Shown here piece after piece: positions 35,165 to 42,535 of a stretch of DNA of 64,000 nt. The translations under genes and the position numbers were made by a program. Origin of the DNA: Actinomycetota bacterium (GTDB taxonomy: Bacteria; Actinomycetota; Thermoleophilia; Miltoncostaeales; Miltoncostaeaceae); assembly GCA_016870155.1 (NCBI GenBank), contig VGCE01000005.1, forward strand, positions 62,001 through 126,000, given 5' to 3'. Within the stretch, counting starts at the first letter, position 1; the number at the start of each line of letters is the position of its first letter. The notes under the pieces are model-generated. The model ran no database searches and had not been told where the DNA came from. It saw only the letters and a list, made by a program, of their open reading frames with translations.

Positions 35165-36666
35165 CTGCTGCCGCCGGGCCCCGTGCCGGACACCCGGGCC
35201 ACGATGGTGGCGCCCGGCCCGATGACGCGCGGCACGCGAAATGCCGCGATGGCGCCGAGCACGAGGATCCCCGCGCCCACCAGAAGCGCATTGCGCATGC
35301 CATCGGCCACCAGGGCGCGAAGTGGGGCGCTCACCAGTCCGTCCTCGGCGGTGACGGTGGCGGGGATCGTCATGGCCACGACGGTACTGAGCAGCGCGCC
35401 GCCGAGCGCGCCGCCCGAGTAGCGCGACACATTGGGCAGCGACGACGCCACGCCGAGGCGGTCCTCCGGCACCTCGTGGATGACCGTGGTGGTGACCGGC
35501 GCGGTGGAGACCGCAAGGCCCAGGGCCAGCAGCACCATTCCGGGCAGCACCGCGTAGTAGGCCTCGAACCCGAACCCGTACGCCAGCGCTAGCGCGCCGG
35601 CGGCCGCGAGCACCAGCGACACCCGCATCATGCGATCGCTGCCCAACCGCGTGAGGAGGCGGCCCGACGCCGGCGACCCCACCATGAACGACAGCGCCAC
35701 GGGGGTGATGGCCAGCGACAGCATTACGTCGTTGTAGCCCAGCACGGCCGTGAAGTAGAACGGCAGCAGCAACAGCGTGCCGAACATCGTGGCGCCCACG
35801 CAGAAGCCGGCGATGTTGGGATTGCGCACGGTGCGCAGGCGGAACAGCCCGAGGTCGAGCATGGGATCGGACGCGCGGGTCTCGCGCCAGCAGAACAGCG
35901 CCAGCCCAAGCACCCCCAGGGCCAGCACGCCCAGCGTCTTGCCCGACGCCCACCCCCAACTCGAGGCGCTGGTGAGGGCGGTGAGTATGGGGAAGAGCCC
36001 GAGGGCCGCGAGCACGGCGCCCGCGAGGTCGAAGGGCCGCTTGGGCCCGGGCGGCCTACGGTGCATCACCAGCGCGGCGCCGATGAGCACCAGGGCGCCC
36101 ACCACCGGGGTGAACCAGAACACGCTGCGCCAGCCCGCGATGCCCACGAGCACGCCCGCGATGTTGAGCGAGACGACCGGGGCCACCGTGATGATGGCCG
36201 TCAGTATCCCGATGGCCAGCCCGCGCTGGTGCGGCGGGAAGAGGATCGCCGCGTAGGCGTACGCGGTAGGGGCCATGGCCGAGGCCCCCACGCCCTGGAG
36301 GATGCGGAACACCACCAGCGACGGCTCATTCCAGGCGAGCGCGCACAGCACCGAGGCCAGCACCATCACCAGCACGCCCATCACGAAGATGCGGCGCCTG
36401 CCGTACAGGTCGCCGGCGCGACCCGCGATTGGCAGCAGCACCGCCTGGGTGACGAGGAAGCCCGTCACCACCCAGCCCGCCGTGGATACGTTGGCGTCGA
36501 AGTCGCGCGAGATATCCGGCAGCGCGATATTGACGATGCTGATGTTCAGCACCGAGAGCATCATGCCGCCGGCCACCACCGTCATGGCCATCCACCGCCA
36601 CCGCGGGCTCGCCCGCAGCCGAGCGCGGATGGCGCGCAGGCGCGCTGGCAGCAAGGTCTCCCGCAC
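35161..36666 (-). CDS. MFS transporter of the DHA2 (14-helix) type
   Basis: 501 residues, start GTG 36666. N-terminal basic tail, then SVLNISIVNIALPDISRDF in helix 1, GWVVTGFLVTQAVLLPIAGR, GDLYGRRRIFVMG (motif A), RILQGVGASAMAPTAYAYAA (motif B/C region). Fourteen helices by hydrophobicity. Proton-driven export of amphipathic compounds is the usual family role. Leaderless start likely (TACCCT 7 nt upstream). Co-transcribed with the second MFS gene. Confidence 0.88.
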   Translation of the reverse strand: MRETLLPARLRAIRARLRASPRWRWMAMTVVAGGMMLSVLNISIVNIALPDISRDFDANVSTAGWVVTGFLVTQAVLLPIAGRAGDLYGRRRIFVMGVLVMVLASVLCALAWNEPSLVVFRILQGVGASAMAPTAYAYAAILFPPHQRGLAIGILTAIITVAPVVSLNIAGVLVGIAGWRSVFWFTPVVGALVLIGAALVMHRRPPGPKRPFDLAGAVLAALGLFPILTALTSASSWGWASGKTLGVLALGVLGLALFCWRETRASDPMLDLGLFRLRTVRNPNIAGFCVGATMFGTLLLLPFYFTAVLGYNDVMLSLAITPVALSFMVGSPASGRLLTRLGSDRMMRVSLVLAAAGALALAYGFGFEAYYAVLPGMVLLALGLAVSTAPVTTTVIHEVPEDRLGVASSLPNVSRYSGGALGGALLSTVVAMTIPATVTAEDGLVSAPLRALVADGMRNALLVGAGILVLGAIAAFRVPRVIGPGATIVARVSGTGPGGSR

Positions 36667-36716
36667 ACCGCCGAGGGTATACCCCGCGGGGGTCCAACGG
36701 GCTAGCCTTCCCCACC
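36667..36716. promoter_or_regulatory. Divergent leaderless promoters (50 bp)
   Basis: TACCCT (complement of 36674-36679) serves the DHA2 transporter, TAGCCT (36703-36708) serves the membrane gene to the right; gaps to the start codons are 7 and 8 nt. No regulator gene or obvious palindrome is present. Confidence 0.45.
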
Positions 36717-37313
36717 GTGGCGAGGAAGACGCGCAAGACGCCCACGGCGATCCGCGTGGGCGACCGTGACCTGCTCTGGGACTACGCCCGCCTCGCGCGC
36801 ATGTACGGCATCCAGCTGCTCGGGGTGTCGGTGGCGCTCGTGGTGGTCTCCATCATCCTCGAGGCGACATCGGAGGATGGCTGGTCGTGGTGGTGGCTCG
36901 GCACGCTGACCGCGATGACCGGCATCACCGGCCTGGTCTTCTTCCCGATCCTGCGGGTGTGGCTGCGCAGGGGCGGCCTGCCATCCATCCGCCTGCCCGA
37001 CGCGCAGCCCGCCGAGGGGCGGCGCATGCTCGCCGCCGCGCCCGGCGACTGGCGCAGCTTTGCCGCCATCGTGGCCATCCTGCTCTTCATCTCGGCCGCC
37101 GCCACCCTGCTGTTCCTCGTCGCGGTCCTCGGCCGCGGCGGCACCGCCGAGGGCGTGGTCATCGGCGTGCTGCTGGCCTGGGGCTTCGTCACCCTCGAGG
37201 ACGCCCGGCGCATCGCCCGCGCCCAGATCGAGCAGAAGCGCACCTACTGGGCCGCCGCCCGCCGCCCATGGGGCGCCGGCAACCGCCTGGTCTTCACCGT
37301 CCCACGCGGGTAG
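36717..37313 (+). CDS. Four-helix membrane protein of unknown function (198 aa)
   Basis: 198 residues from GTG 36717. Basic start (ARKTRKTPTAIRVGDRD), helices at about 30-48 and 58-76, a loop with RLPDAQPAEGRRMLAAAP, helices at about 112-135 and 140-158, then a charged helix DARRIARAQIEQKRTYWAAA. The same length and topology as the protein at 9932-10528, including the charged helix directly after the fourth segment. No known domain. Confidence 0.75.
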   Translation: MARKTRKTPTAIRVGDRDLLWDYARLARMYGIQLLGVSVALVVVSIILEATSEDGWSWWWLGTLTAMTGITGLVFFPILRVWLRRGGLPSIRLPDAQPAEGRRMLAAAPGDWRSFAAIVAILLFISAAATLLFLVAVLGRGGTAEGVVIGVLLAWGFVTLEDARRIARAQIEQKRTYWAAARRPWGAGNRLVFTVPRG

Positions 37314-37332
37314 GGAAGAGCCGCTGGACCGC

Positions 37333-37390
37333 CACCCCGGTGTCAGGCACTTAACCGAACTCGCTTGGTTAAGTGCCTGACACCGGGGTG
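37333..37390. repeat. 58 bp hairpin element with perfect 24 bp arms
   Basis: Left arm 37333-37356 and right arm 37367-37390 are exact reverse complements; the spacer is GAACTCGCTT. The arms contain GTGTCAGGCACTTAACC and its complement, which is distinctly AT-richer than the surroundings. It begins 20 nt after the stop of the membrane gene and ends before the trxB promoter. It may act as a terminator, but the length and perfection suggest a REP-like or MITE-like element. I recall the TGTCAGGCAC core from dispersed palindromes in other genomes; unverified. Confidence 0.85.
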
Positions 37391-37406
37391 ACCCTCCGCG
37401 GCGTGG

Positions 37407-37437
37407 TAGCCTGCTACTCCATACCGGAGGGGGGTAT
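37407..37437 (+). promoter_or_regulatory. trxB promoter with CsoR/CstR-type operator
   Basis: A possible -10 box TAGCCT (37407-37412) is followed by ATACC-N7-GGTAT (37421-37437). The inverted repeat encloses the trxB ribosome site GGAGGGG (37426-37432). Pseudo-palindromes of the form ATACC...GGTAT with a G/C-rich centre are typical CsoR-family operators, and a gene of that family is the fourth gene of this operon (38996-39280). Confidence 0.55.
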
Positions 37438-37439
37438 CG

Positions 37440-38402
37440 GTGGGTGATGTGAACGAGGTGGTCATCATCGGCAGCGGGCCCGCGGGGCTGACGGCCGCCA
37501 TCTATGCCGCGCGGGCCGGGCTGGAGCCGTTGGTGATCGAGGGCTACGGGGCCGGCGGGCAGCTGATGATCACCACCGATGTCGAGAACTACCCCGGGTT
37601 CCCCGACGGCGTCCAGGGGCCGGAGATGATGCAGATGTTCCGTGCGCAGGCCGAGCGGTTCGGCACGCGATTCATCACGGCCGACGTCAGCAGCGTGGAC
37701 TTCTCGGAGCGCCCCTTCCGGGTGTGGGTGGGCGACGACGAGCACGTGGCGGACGCCGTGATCGTGTCCACCGGTGCGTCCGCGCGGTGGCTCGGCATCG
37801 AGGGCGAGGCCCGGATGATGGGCCGCGGCGTGAGCGCCTGCGCCACCTGCGACGGGTTCTTCTTCAAGGACAAGCCGGTGGTCGTGGTGGGCGGCGGCGA
37901 CACCGCAATGGAGGAAGCCCTGTTCCTCACCCGCATGTGCGAGGGCGTCACCATCGTCCACCGCCGGGATGAGTTCCGGGCGTCGGCCATCATGGCGCAG
38001 CGCGTGCTCGACAACCCGAAGATCACTGTGCGCTGGAATTCCGTGGTGGAGGACGTCGAGGGCGACACCGTGGTGACCGGCGTGGCGGTGCGCGACGTGC
38101 TCACCGGCGAGGAGGAGGTCATCCCGGCCGCCGCGATGTTCGTGGCCATCGGCCACCAGCCCAACACGGCGCTGTTCGAGGGCCTGCTCGACATGGATGA
38201 CGAGGGCTACCTGCGCACCACGCCGGGCAGCACCTGCACCAACATCGAGGGCGTCTTTGCGTGCGGGGACGTCCAGGACACCGTCTACCGGCAGGCGGTC
38301 ACCGCCGCCGGCACCGGATGCATGGCGGCGATCGACGCCGAGAGGTGGCTCGAGGCCCAGGAGGCCGGAGCCGGGGATCACGCGGGCGCGCACGCCGACT
38401 GA
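37440..38402 (+). CDS. trxB: Thioredoxin reductase
   Basis: 320 residues from GTG 37440 (GGAGGGG 7 nt upstream). FAD site GSGPAGLTAAIYAARAG (11-27), NYPGFP, redox pair in CATCDG (about 134-139), NADPH site VVGGGDTAMEEAL, and the second FAD motif GVFACGDVQD. Low-molecular-weight TrxB type. Passes electrons from NADPH to thioredoxin, encoded 12 nt downstream. The C-terminal tail is slightly long and acidic/His-containing. Confidence 0.95.
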   Translation: MGDVNEVVIIGSGPAGLTAAIYAARAGLEPLVIEGYGAGGQLMITTDVENYPGFPDGVQGPEMMQMFRAQAERFGTRFITADVSSVDFSERPFRVWVGDDEHVADAVIVSTGASARWLGIEGEARMMGRGVSACATCDGFFFKDKPVVVVGGGDTAMEEALFLTRMCEGVTIVHRRDEFRASAIMAQRVLDNPKITVRWNSVVEDVEGDTVVTGVAVRDVLTGEEEVIPAAAMFVAIGHQPNTALFEGLLDMDDEGYLRTTPGSTCTNIEGVFACGDVQDTVYRQAVTAAGTGCMAAIDAERWLEAQEAGAGDHAGAHAD

Positions 38403-38414
38403 CGAGGAGACGAG

Positions 38415-38735
38415 ATGGGTGAGGTCATCGAGATCACCAGCGACACCTTCCAGGGGCTGGTGCTGGAGAGCGAGAAGCCGGTGGTGGTGGACTTCTGGGC
38501 GCCGTGGTGCGGACCGTGCCGCATGATCGCCCCGGTGATCGACGAGATCGCCGCCGACCGCGAGGACATCGTGGTGGGCAAGGTCAACGTGGACGACGCG
38601 CCGGACATTGCGCAGCGCTATGGGATCCAGGGCATCCCGTTCATCGGGCTGTTCGAGAACGGCCAGCTGGTGCGCAACGCCGTGGGCGCCATGCCGCGCG
38701 CGGGCGTCGAGCAGGCCCTGGGCCTGGGGGGCTGA
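38415..38735 (+). CDS. trxA: Thioredoxin
   Basis: 106 residues, ATG 38415 with GAGGAGA upstream. Active site WCGPC (31-35) within VVDFWAPWCGPCRMIAPV, cis-proline in GIPFIGLFENG. Cytoplasmic disulfide reductant for peroxiredoxin, CcdA, sulfite/sulfate assimilation and others. Directly after trxB. Confidence 0.95.
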   Translation: MGEVIEITSDTFQGLVLESEKPVVVDFWAPWCGPCRMIAPVIDEIAADREDIVVGKVNVDDAPDIAQRYGIQGIPFIGLFENGQLVRNAVGAMPRAGVEQALGLGG

Positions 38736-38739
38736 CCCG

Positions 38740-38991
38740 GTGCCCACCTATGACCTCCGGTGCGCGTCATGCGACTCCGAGTTCGAGGTGTTCCGGCAGG
38801 GCTTCCTGCGCGAGGAGGACCGCGCGTGCCCGTCGTGCGGGCAGCCCGCTGAGCAGCTGTTCACCGGCTTCGTGGCCACGCGATCGAGCACGCAGATGGC
38901 AGGTGCGGTCGCGGGCGGCGGGGCGGCATCGGCGCCGGCCCCCTCGGCTGGCGGATGCGGGCACGGCGGCTGCGGCTGCGGAGGCCACTAG
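38740..38991 (+). CDS. FmdB-type zinc-ribbon protein with Cys/His-rich tail
   Basis: 83 residues from GTG 38740, 4 nt after the trxA stop. N-terminal FmdB ribbon with two CxxC knuckles (LRCASCDSEFEVF, ACPSCGQP), a Ser/Ala/Gly linker, and a tail GGCGHGGCGCGGH rich in Cys and His. The ribbon probably holds zinc; the tail looks like an additional metal or persulfide binding site. Role unknown, but location between thioredoxin and a CsoR-family sensor points to thiol or metal handling. Confidence 0.8.
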   Translation: MPTYDLRCASCDSEFEVFRQGFLREEDRACPSCGQPAEQLFTGFVATRSSTQMAGAVAGGGAASAPAPSAGGCGHGGCGCGGH

Positions 38992-38995
38992 AGCC

Positions 38996-39280
38996 GTGGC
39001 CACCACCGCGTCCACGCCGCCCACCCGCGAGCAGATCAAGGTGCGGCTGCGCCGGGCCGAGGGGCAGCTGCGCGGCGTGCAGCGCATGCTCGACGAGAAC
39101 GCGGCCTGCGAGGACGTCCTGGTGCAGCTGGCAGCCGTGACCGCCGCCCTCGACCAGGTGGGGCTTCACCTCATCGGCGAGCGCCTGCGCCAGTGCCAGC
39201 AGGCGGACGGCACCATGTGCTCCGAGGAGCTCGAGCAGGGCCTCTCCACCCTGCTACGCCACACGCGGCTTTCCCGGTAG
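38996..39280 (+). CDS. CsoR/FrmR/RcnR-family repressor, CstR-like cysteine pattern
   Basis: 94 residues from GTG 38996, 4 nt after the previous stop. All-helical DUF156 fold: REQIKVRLRRAEGQLRGVQR, then C38 and C67 in the sensing positions (spacing 29). The histidine expected at +25 in the copper sensor CsoR is replaced by R63, so a Cu(I) site is unlikely; the two-cysteine pattern matches the persulfide sensor CstR. H58 and C75 are extra. It probably represses its own operon through the ATACC...GGTAT site at 37421-37437. A formaldehyde or metal role is the alternative. Confidence 0.85.
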   Translation: MATTASTPPTREQIKVRLRRAEGQLRGVQRMLDENAACEDVLVQLAAVTAALDQVGLHLIGERLRQCQQADGTMCSEELEQGLSTLLRHTRLSR

Positions 39281-40249
39281 CCGGGGCGCAAGGCGCTGCA
39301 GGGTGCGGCGCAGGCCAAAGGTGCCGAGCTCGCCGATGAAGGCCAGCACGCCGATCGCCCCCGCATACCCCTGGAACGGGCCGGTGAAGCGCACCATGAG
39401 CCCGCTGTAGAGCAGGGCCGCGACGAAGATCCACCCGGCGTTCGGCAGGCGGGTGAGGGCGGTGCCGGCCAGCGCCGCGCCGCCCAGCCACGCGCTGGCC
39501 ATCACGGCGCCCTGCGAACCGAGGCCCGGCGCGAGGGCGATGCCCGCGCTCACCGCGAGCGCGGGCAGGCCGACGCAGAACATGTAGTTGAGGTCCGTGC
39601 GGTTGCGCAGCAGCCACGTGACCAGAGCGCCGGTGATTCCCACCGGCACCACCGCCCACGTGGGCAGCCCATCGGTGGGCGGCAGCAGGTCGGCGTCGCC
39701 GCGGCCTCCCAGGAAGTCGGCGATCCCATACGCGATCGCCGACCCCAGGAACGCCATGAGGCCGATGCGCCCGCCGAAGGCCGGCATCACCGCAGGCCCG
39801 ACCATGCTCCACAGCGTGCCGGCGATTGCGCCCGAGAGGGCCACCCACCACCACGAGACGGTGACGCTCGGACCGATGAGCCCGACGAAGCCGCCGGCGA
39901 AGCCCGAGCACGTGGCGGGGAAGTCAATGACGCGACGCGACTGCGCGATGCCGAGCGCCACCAGCACCAGCGACACTGCGACCACGGGCTGCACGCCCAG
40001 TTCGCGGGCGAGCAGGAAGGTGGCCATCGTGCCGACCAGCCCCGTCGCGACGTCCATGGCCCGGACGCGGGCGGGGGGGTGCGAAGAGGCGACGGCGAGC
40101 CAGACGCCCACCAGCCCGACCAGGCCGAGCAGGGTCGCGACCACCCTCATGTAGATCGTCGGTGCGTACGTGAAGGAGGTGACGTACACCATGACGATGC
40201 CGATGAACATCGCGGCGGCCAGCACGTAGGTGCCCGCATTGGGCTTCAT
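39254..40249 (-). CDS. Polytopic membrane protein, paralogue of the gene at 40246
   Basis: 331 residues from ATG 40249, overlapping the previous stop (ATGA). About ten hydrophobic helices. Segments ARELGVQPVVAVSLV, TCSGFAGGFVGLIGPSVTVS, FGGRIGLMAFLGSAIAYGIA and RLPNAGWIFVAALLYSG align by eye with the neighbour product. I do not recognise a named family; it could be a transporter or a scaffold in the membrane. It ends inside the last 27 nt of the convergent CsoR-family gene. Confidence 0.75.
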   Translation of the reverse strand: MKPNAGTYVLAAAMFIGIVMVYVTSFTYAPTIYMRVVATLLGLVGLVGVWLAVASSHPPARVRAMDVATGLVGTMATFLLARELGVQPVVAVSLVLVALGIAQSRRVIDFPATCSGFAGGFVGLIGPSVTVSWWWVALSGAIAGTLWSMVGPAVMPAFGGRIGLMAFLGSAIAYGIADFLGGRGDADLLPPTDGLPTWAVVPVGITGALVTWLLRNRTDLNYMFCVGLPALAVSAGIALAPGLGSQGAVMASAWLGGAALAGTALTRLPNAGWIFVAALLYSGLMVRFTGPFQGYAGAIGVLAFIGELGTFGLRRTLQRLAPRLPGKPRVA

Positions 40250-41259
40250 GCCCGAGCCTGCCTTCCCCGGCGCAGGGCCGCGCCGCGCAGCCGCGGCGTT
40301 ACCCAGGTGCCCACGCGCAGCGCGCCCATGGCCACGAGCACCGCGATGGTGCCCGTGGCGCCGATCACGCCCACGTGGCCGGTCAGGGGGCCCTCGAAAT
40401 GCAACATGTACGCGCCGTACATCAACCCTGCGAGCGTCACCCATCCGGCGTTGGGAAGTCGTGCCGGCGCCGACAGGCCCACCATGGTCCCGCCGAACCA
40501 CGCCGAGGCGAGCACCGGCTCGAGCGCGCCCATCCCAGACAGGTGCACGCCGCCGCACACGACGAGCGAGGTCAGGCCCGAGGCCAGCGCGAGGTCCCAG
40601 CCCAGCCGCTGGATGAGCACCCATGTGAGCACGGCCGCCACGCCGCCGATGGGGATCATGGCCATATGCGCCAGGCCCTGCACCTCGGGCAGCACGACGG
40701 CTTTGTGCTCGTACCCCAACGCCGACGCGAGCCAGTAGACGAACGACGACCCCATGAGTGCCACCAGCCCGAGGCGCCCTCCCACCCCGGGCAGCACGTA
40801 CGGGCCGATCACCGACCACAGCAGGCCGGCGAGGCCGCCCGCCAGCAGCACCCAGCCGAAGGGCACGGCGACGGCGGGTGCGAGGAGGCCCACGAATGCG
40901 CCGGTGTAGGCCGAGCACTCCGATCGCACGTCGAGCGGGCCGCGCGGCGCAACCATCATGCCGATGATGACCGCGGTGATCGACACCGCCACGAGCGGGG
41001 GGACTCCCATCTCGCGGCTGAGCAGCAGCGACAGGGCGGTGGCCACCACGCTCGCCGCCGCGTCGGCCATGCGCGGGCGCGGAACCCTCAGCGAATCGCG
41101 CACCGCGACGAGGGCTCCGATGGTGGCAAGGATGATGGCGATCACCACGATCGCGAGCGGCAGCGGCTCGGCACCGATGATGAACGCGACGACGTACATC
41201 GCGATGAGGGAGCCCAGGGTCACCGCCGCGAGGGCATATGTCCAGACGGTGCGCCTCAC
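40246..41259 (-). CDS. Polytopic membrane protein, paralogue of the gene at 39254
   Basis: 337 residues from GTG 41259, overlapping the HAD gene stop (GTGA). About ten helices. SREMGVPPLVAVSITAVIIG, ECSAYTGAFVGLLAPAVAVP, VGGRLGLVALMGSSFVYWLA and RLPNAGWVTLAGLMYGAYML mirror the neighbour product, with a single cysteine in the same place (DVRSEC/DFPATC). A tandem duplication is the simplest explanation. Function unknown. Confidence 0.75.
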   Translation of the reverse strand: MRRTVWTYALAAVTLGSLIAMYVVAFIIGAEPLPLAIVVIAIILATIGALVAVRDSLRVPRPRMADAAASVVATALSLLLSREMGVPPLVAVSITAVIIGMMVAPRGPLDVRSECSAYTGAFVGLLAPAVAVPFGWVLLAGGLAGLLWSVIGPYVLPGVGGRLGLVALMGSSFVYWLASALGYEHKAVVLPEVQGLAHMAMIPIGGVAAVLTWVLIQRLGWDLALASGLTSLVVCGGVHLSGMGALEPVLASAWFGGTMVGLSAPARLPNAGWVTLAGLMYGAYMLHFEGPLTGHVGVIGATGTIAVLVAMGALRVGTWVTPRLRGAALRRGRQARA

Positions 41260-41951
41260 CGGGCGATGATCCCGGGAATCTCGGTGAGCGTGGTGATCAC
41301 CTCGGGCCCGGTGGTGCCCCGGCCGGCGGCATCTCCTGTCCGGTCGAGCAGCAGGGCCCGCAGCCCGGCGCCACGGGCCCCCTCGTAGTCCTCGGCCAGG
41401 CGGTCGCCCACGTGCAGCGCACGGGAGGCCTCCACCCCCGCCGCCTCGGTGGCATGAAGGAAGATCGCCGGGTCGGGCTTGGCCGCCCCCACCGAGGCGC
41501 TCACGGCGATCACCGCGAAGCGATCGTCCACGCCGAGCGCCGCGAGGTGGTCGGGCAGCGCGCAGTCCCAGTTGCTCACCACGCCGAAGCGTATGCCCTG
41601 CGCGTCGAGTGCGTCCATGGCGCCGAGGGCGTCGTGGTGCAGGCGGAAGCGCAGTGAGGCCACCAGCAGCTCGGTGGCGCGGGGAGCGGGCGGGGCGCCG
41701 GGCCCCAGCGCATGGGCAAGCACCGCGCCGCACTCGGCGCGCAGTGCGCGCAGGCCGGCAGGGTCGCCCGCGATGTGCATGCGCGCCCGGTAGTGGGCGA
41801 CCTCCGCGCGCAGCGCCTCATCCACCACATGAGGGTCGATGTCGTACCCGGCGGCCGCGAGCTCCGCGTGGAGGATGGGCCCCGGGGGGTCCATCGCCAC
41901 GAGGGTCCCGAAGGCATCGAGCAGCACGAGGTCGGGCGGTGAGGGCGCCAT
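41256..41951 (-). CDS. HAD-superfamily hydrolase
   Basis: 231 residues from ATG 41951. Motif I is LLDAFGTL with nucleophile D11 and F in place of the second aspartate, as in the haloacid dehalogenase/HDHD3-like branch; motif II VVSNWD, motif III lysine in GAAKPDPAIF, motif IV HVGDRLAEDYEGA. The alpha-helical cap lies between motif I and II. Likely acts on a small phosphorylated or halogenated compound; substrate unknown. First gene of the operon with the two paralogous membrane proteins. Confidence 0.87.
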   Translation of the reverse strand: MAPSPPDLVLLDAFGTLVAMDPPGPILHAELAAAGYDIDPHVVDEALRAEVAHYRARMHIAGDPAGLRALRAECGAVLAHALGPGAPPAPRATELLVASLRFRLHHDALGAMDALDAQGIRFGVVSNWDCALPDHLAALGVDDRFAVIAVSASVGAAKPDPAIFLHATEAAGVEASRALHVGDRLAEDYEGARGAGLRALLLDRTGDAAGRGTTGPEVITTLTEIPGIIAR

Positions 41952-42019
41952 GACGAGGCAGGGTAAGCGGCAACCGGGGCGAAGGGACCGGCTGCGGGGC
42001 GGTCCTATACTCGGCGGCC
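41952..42019. promoter_or_regulatory. Divergent leaderless promoters (68 bp)
   Basis: TACCCT (complement of 41960-41965) faces the HAD gene and TATACT (42006-42011) faces the small membrane gene before PBP1A. Both boxes lie 8 nt from their start codons. TATACT is among the best -10 matches in the window. Confidence 0.5.
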
Positions 42020-42535
42020 GTGCCCGCTGCTGCCGCCATGACGACCCAACCTGCCCAGAGCCCGCGACGGATGTCCCGATCGGCCACGGTCGCCCTGATC
42101 GTGGCCGGGGTGGTGGTGGTGGCGTGGATCCCCTCGTTCATCGCCACCGCGTACGCCGAGGAGCCGGCGTCCGGGTACCTGGCCAACCCGGCAGAGGGGT
42201 GGGGGTTCCTGTGGGAGGCCGTCACGGCGTCGCGCAACCCGCGCCTGGGCACCTCGGACGCCGCAATGCAGCACGCCGCGCAGGTGTGGGCGGGTGCGCC
42301 CGCAGTGGCAGGCGACGTGTCGCTCAAGGCGATCCCCGACGAGTGGACCGTGCCCGTGCCGCCGGGCGGGGTCGCACCTGCTGCCGAGCGGTCCGAGGCC
42401 CGCCCCGAGGATGAGCTCAACTGGGTGGTGTCCGGGCGCGTGATGGGCGGCCCCGAGCAGGTGATCGGCCTGCTCGACTACCGCAGCGGCCGCGTGGAGT
42501 GGGACATCCGCCCGCTGGCGGGCGCACCGCGATGA
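42020..42535 (+). CDS. Single-pass membrane protein encoded before PBP1A
   Basis: 171 residues from GTG 42020. Cytoplasmic basic start, one membrane helix (about 24-44, VALIVAGVVVVAWIPSFIAT), then an extracytoplasmic domain with YLANPAEGWGFLWEAV, SDAAMQHAAQVWAGAPAV and WVVSGRVMGGPEQVIGLLDY. No family recognised. Overlap with the PBP1A start (ATGA) suggests a partner in peptidoglycan synthesis, inferred from position only. Confidence 0.72.
   Translation: MPAAAAMTTQPAQSPRRMSRSATVALIVAGVVVVAWIPSFIATAYAEEPASGYLANPAEGWGFLWEAVTASRNPRLGTSDAAMQHAAQVWAGAPAVAGDVSLKAIPDEWTVPVPPGGVAPAAERSEARPEDELNWVVSGRVMGGPEQVIGLLDYRSGRVEWDIRPLAGAPR

Noticed and set aside
38996-39280. Copper sensor CsoR
   Set aside because: The histidine ligand position is Arg63, and no copper ATPase or chaperone is nearby.
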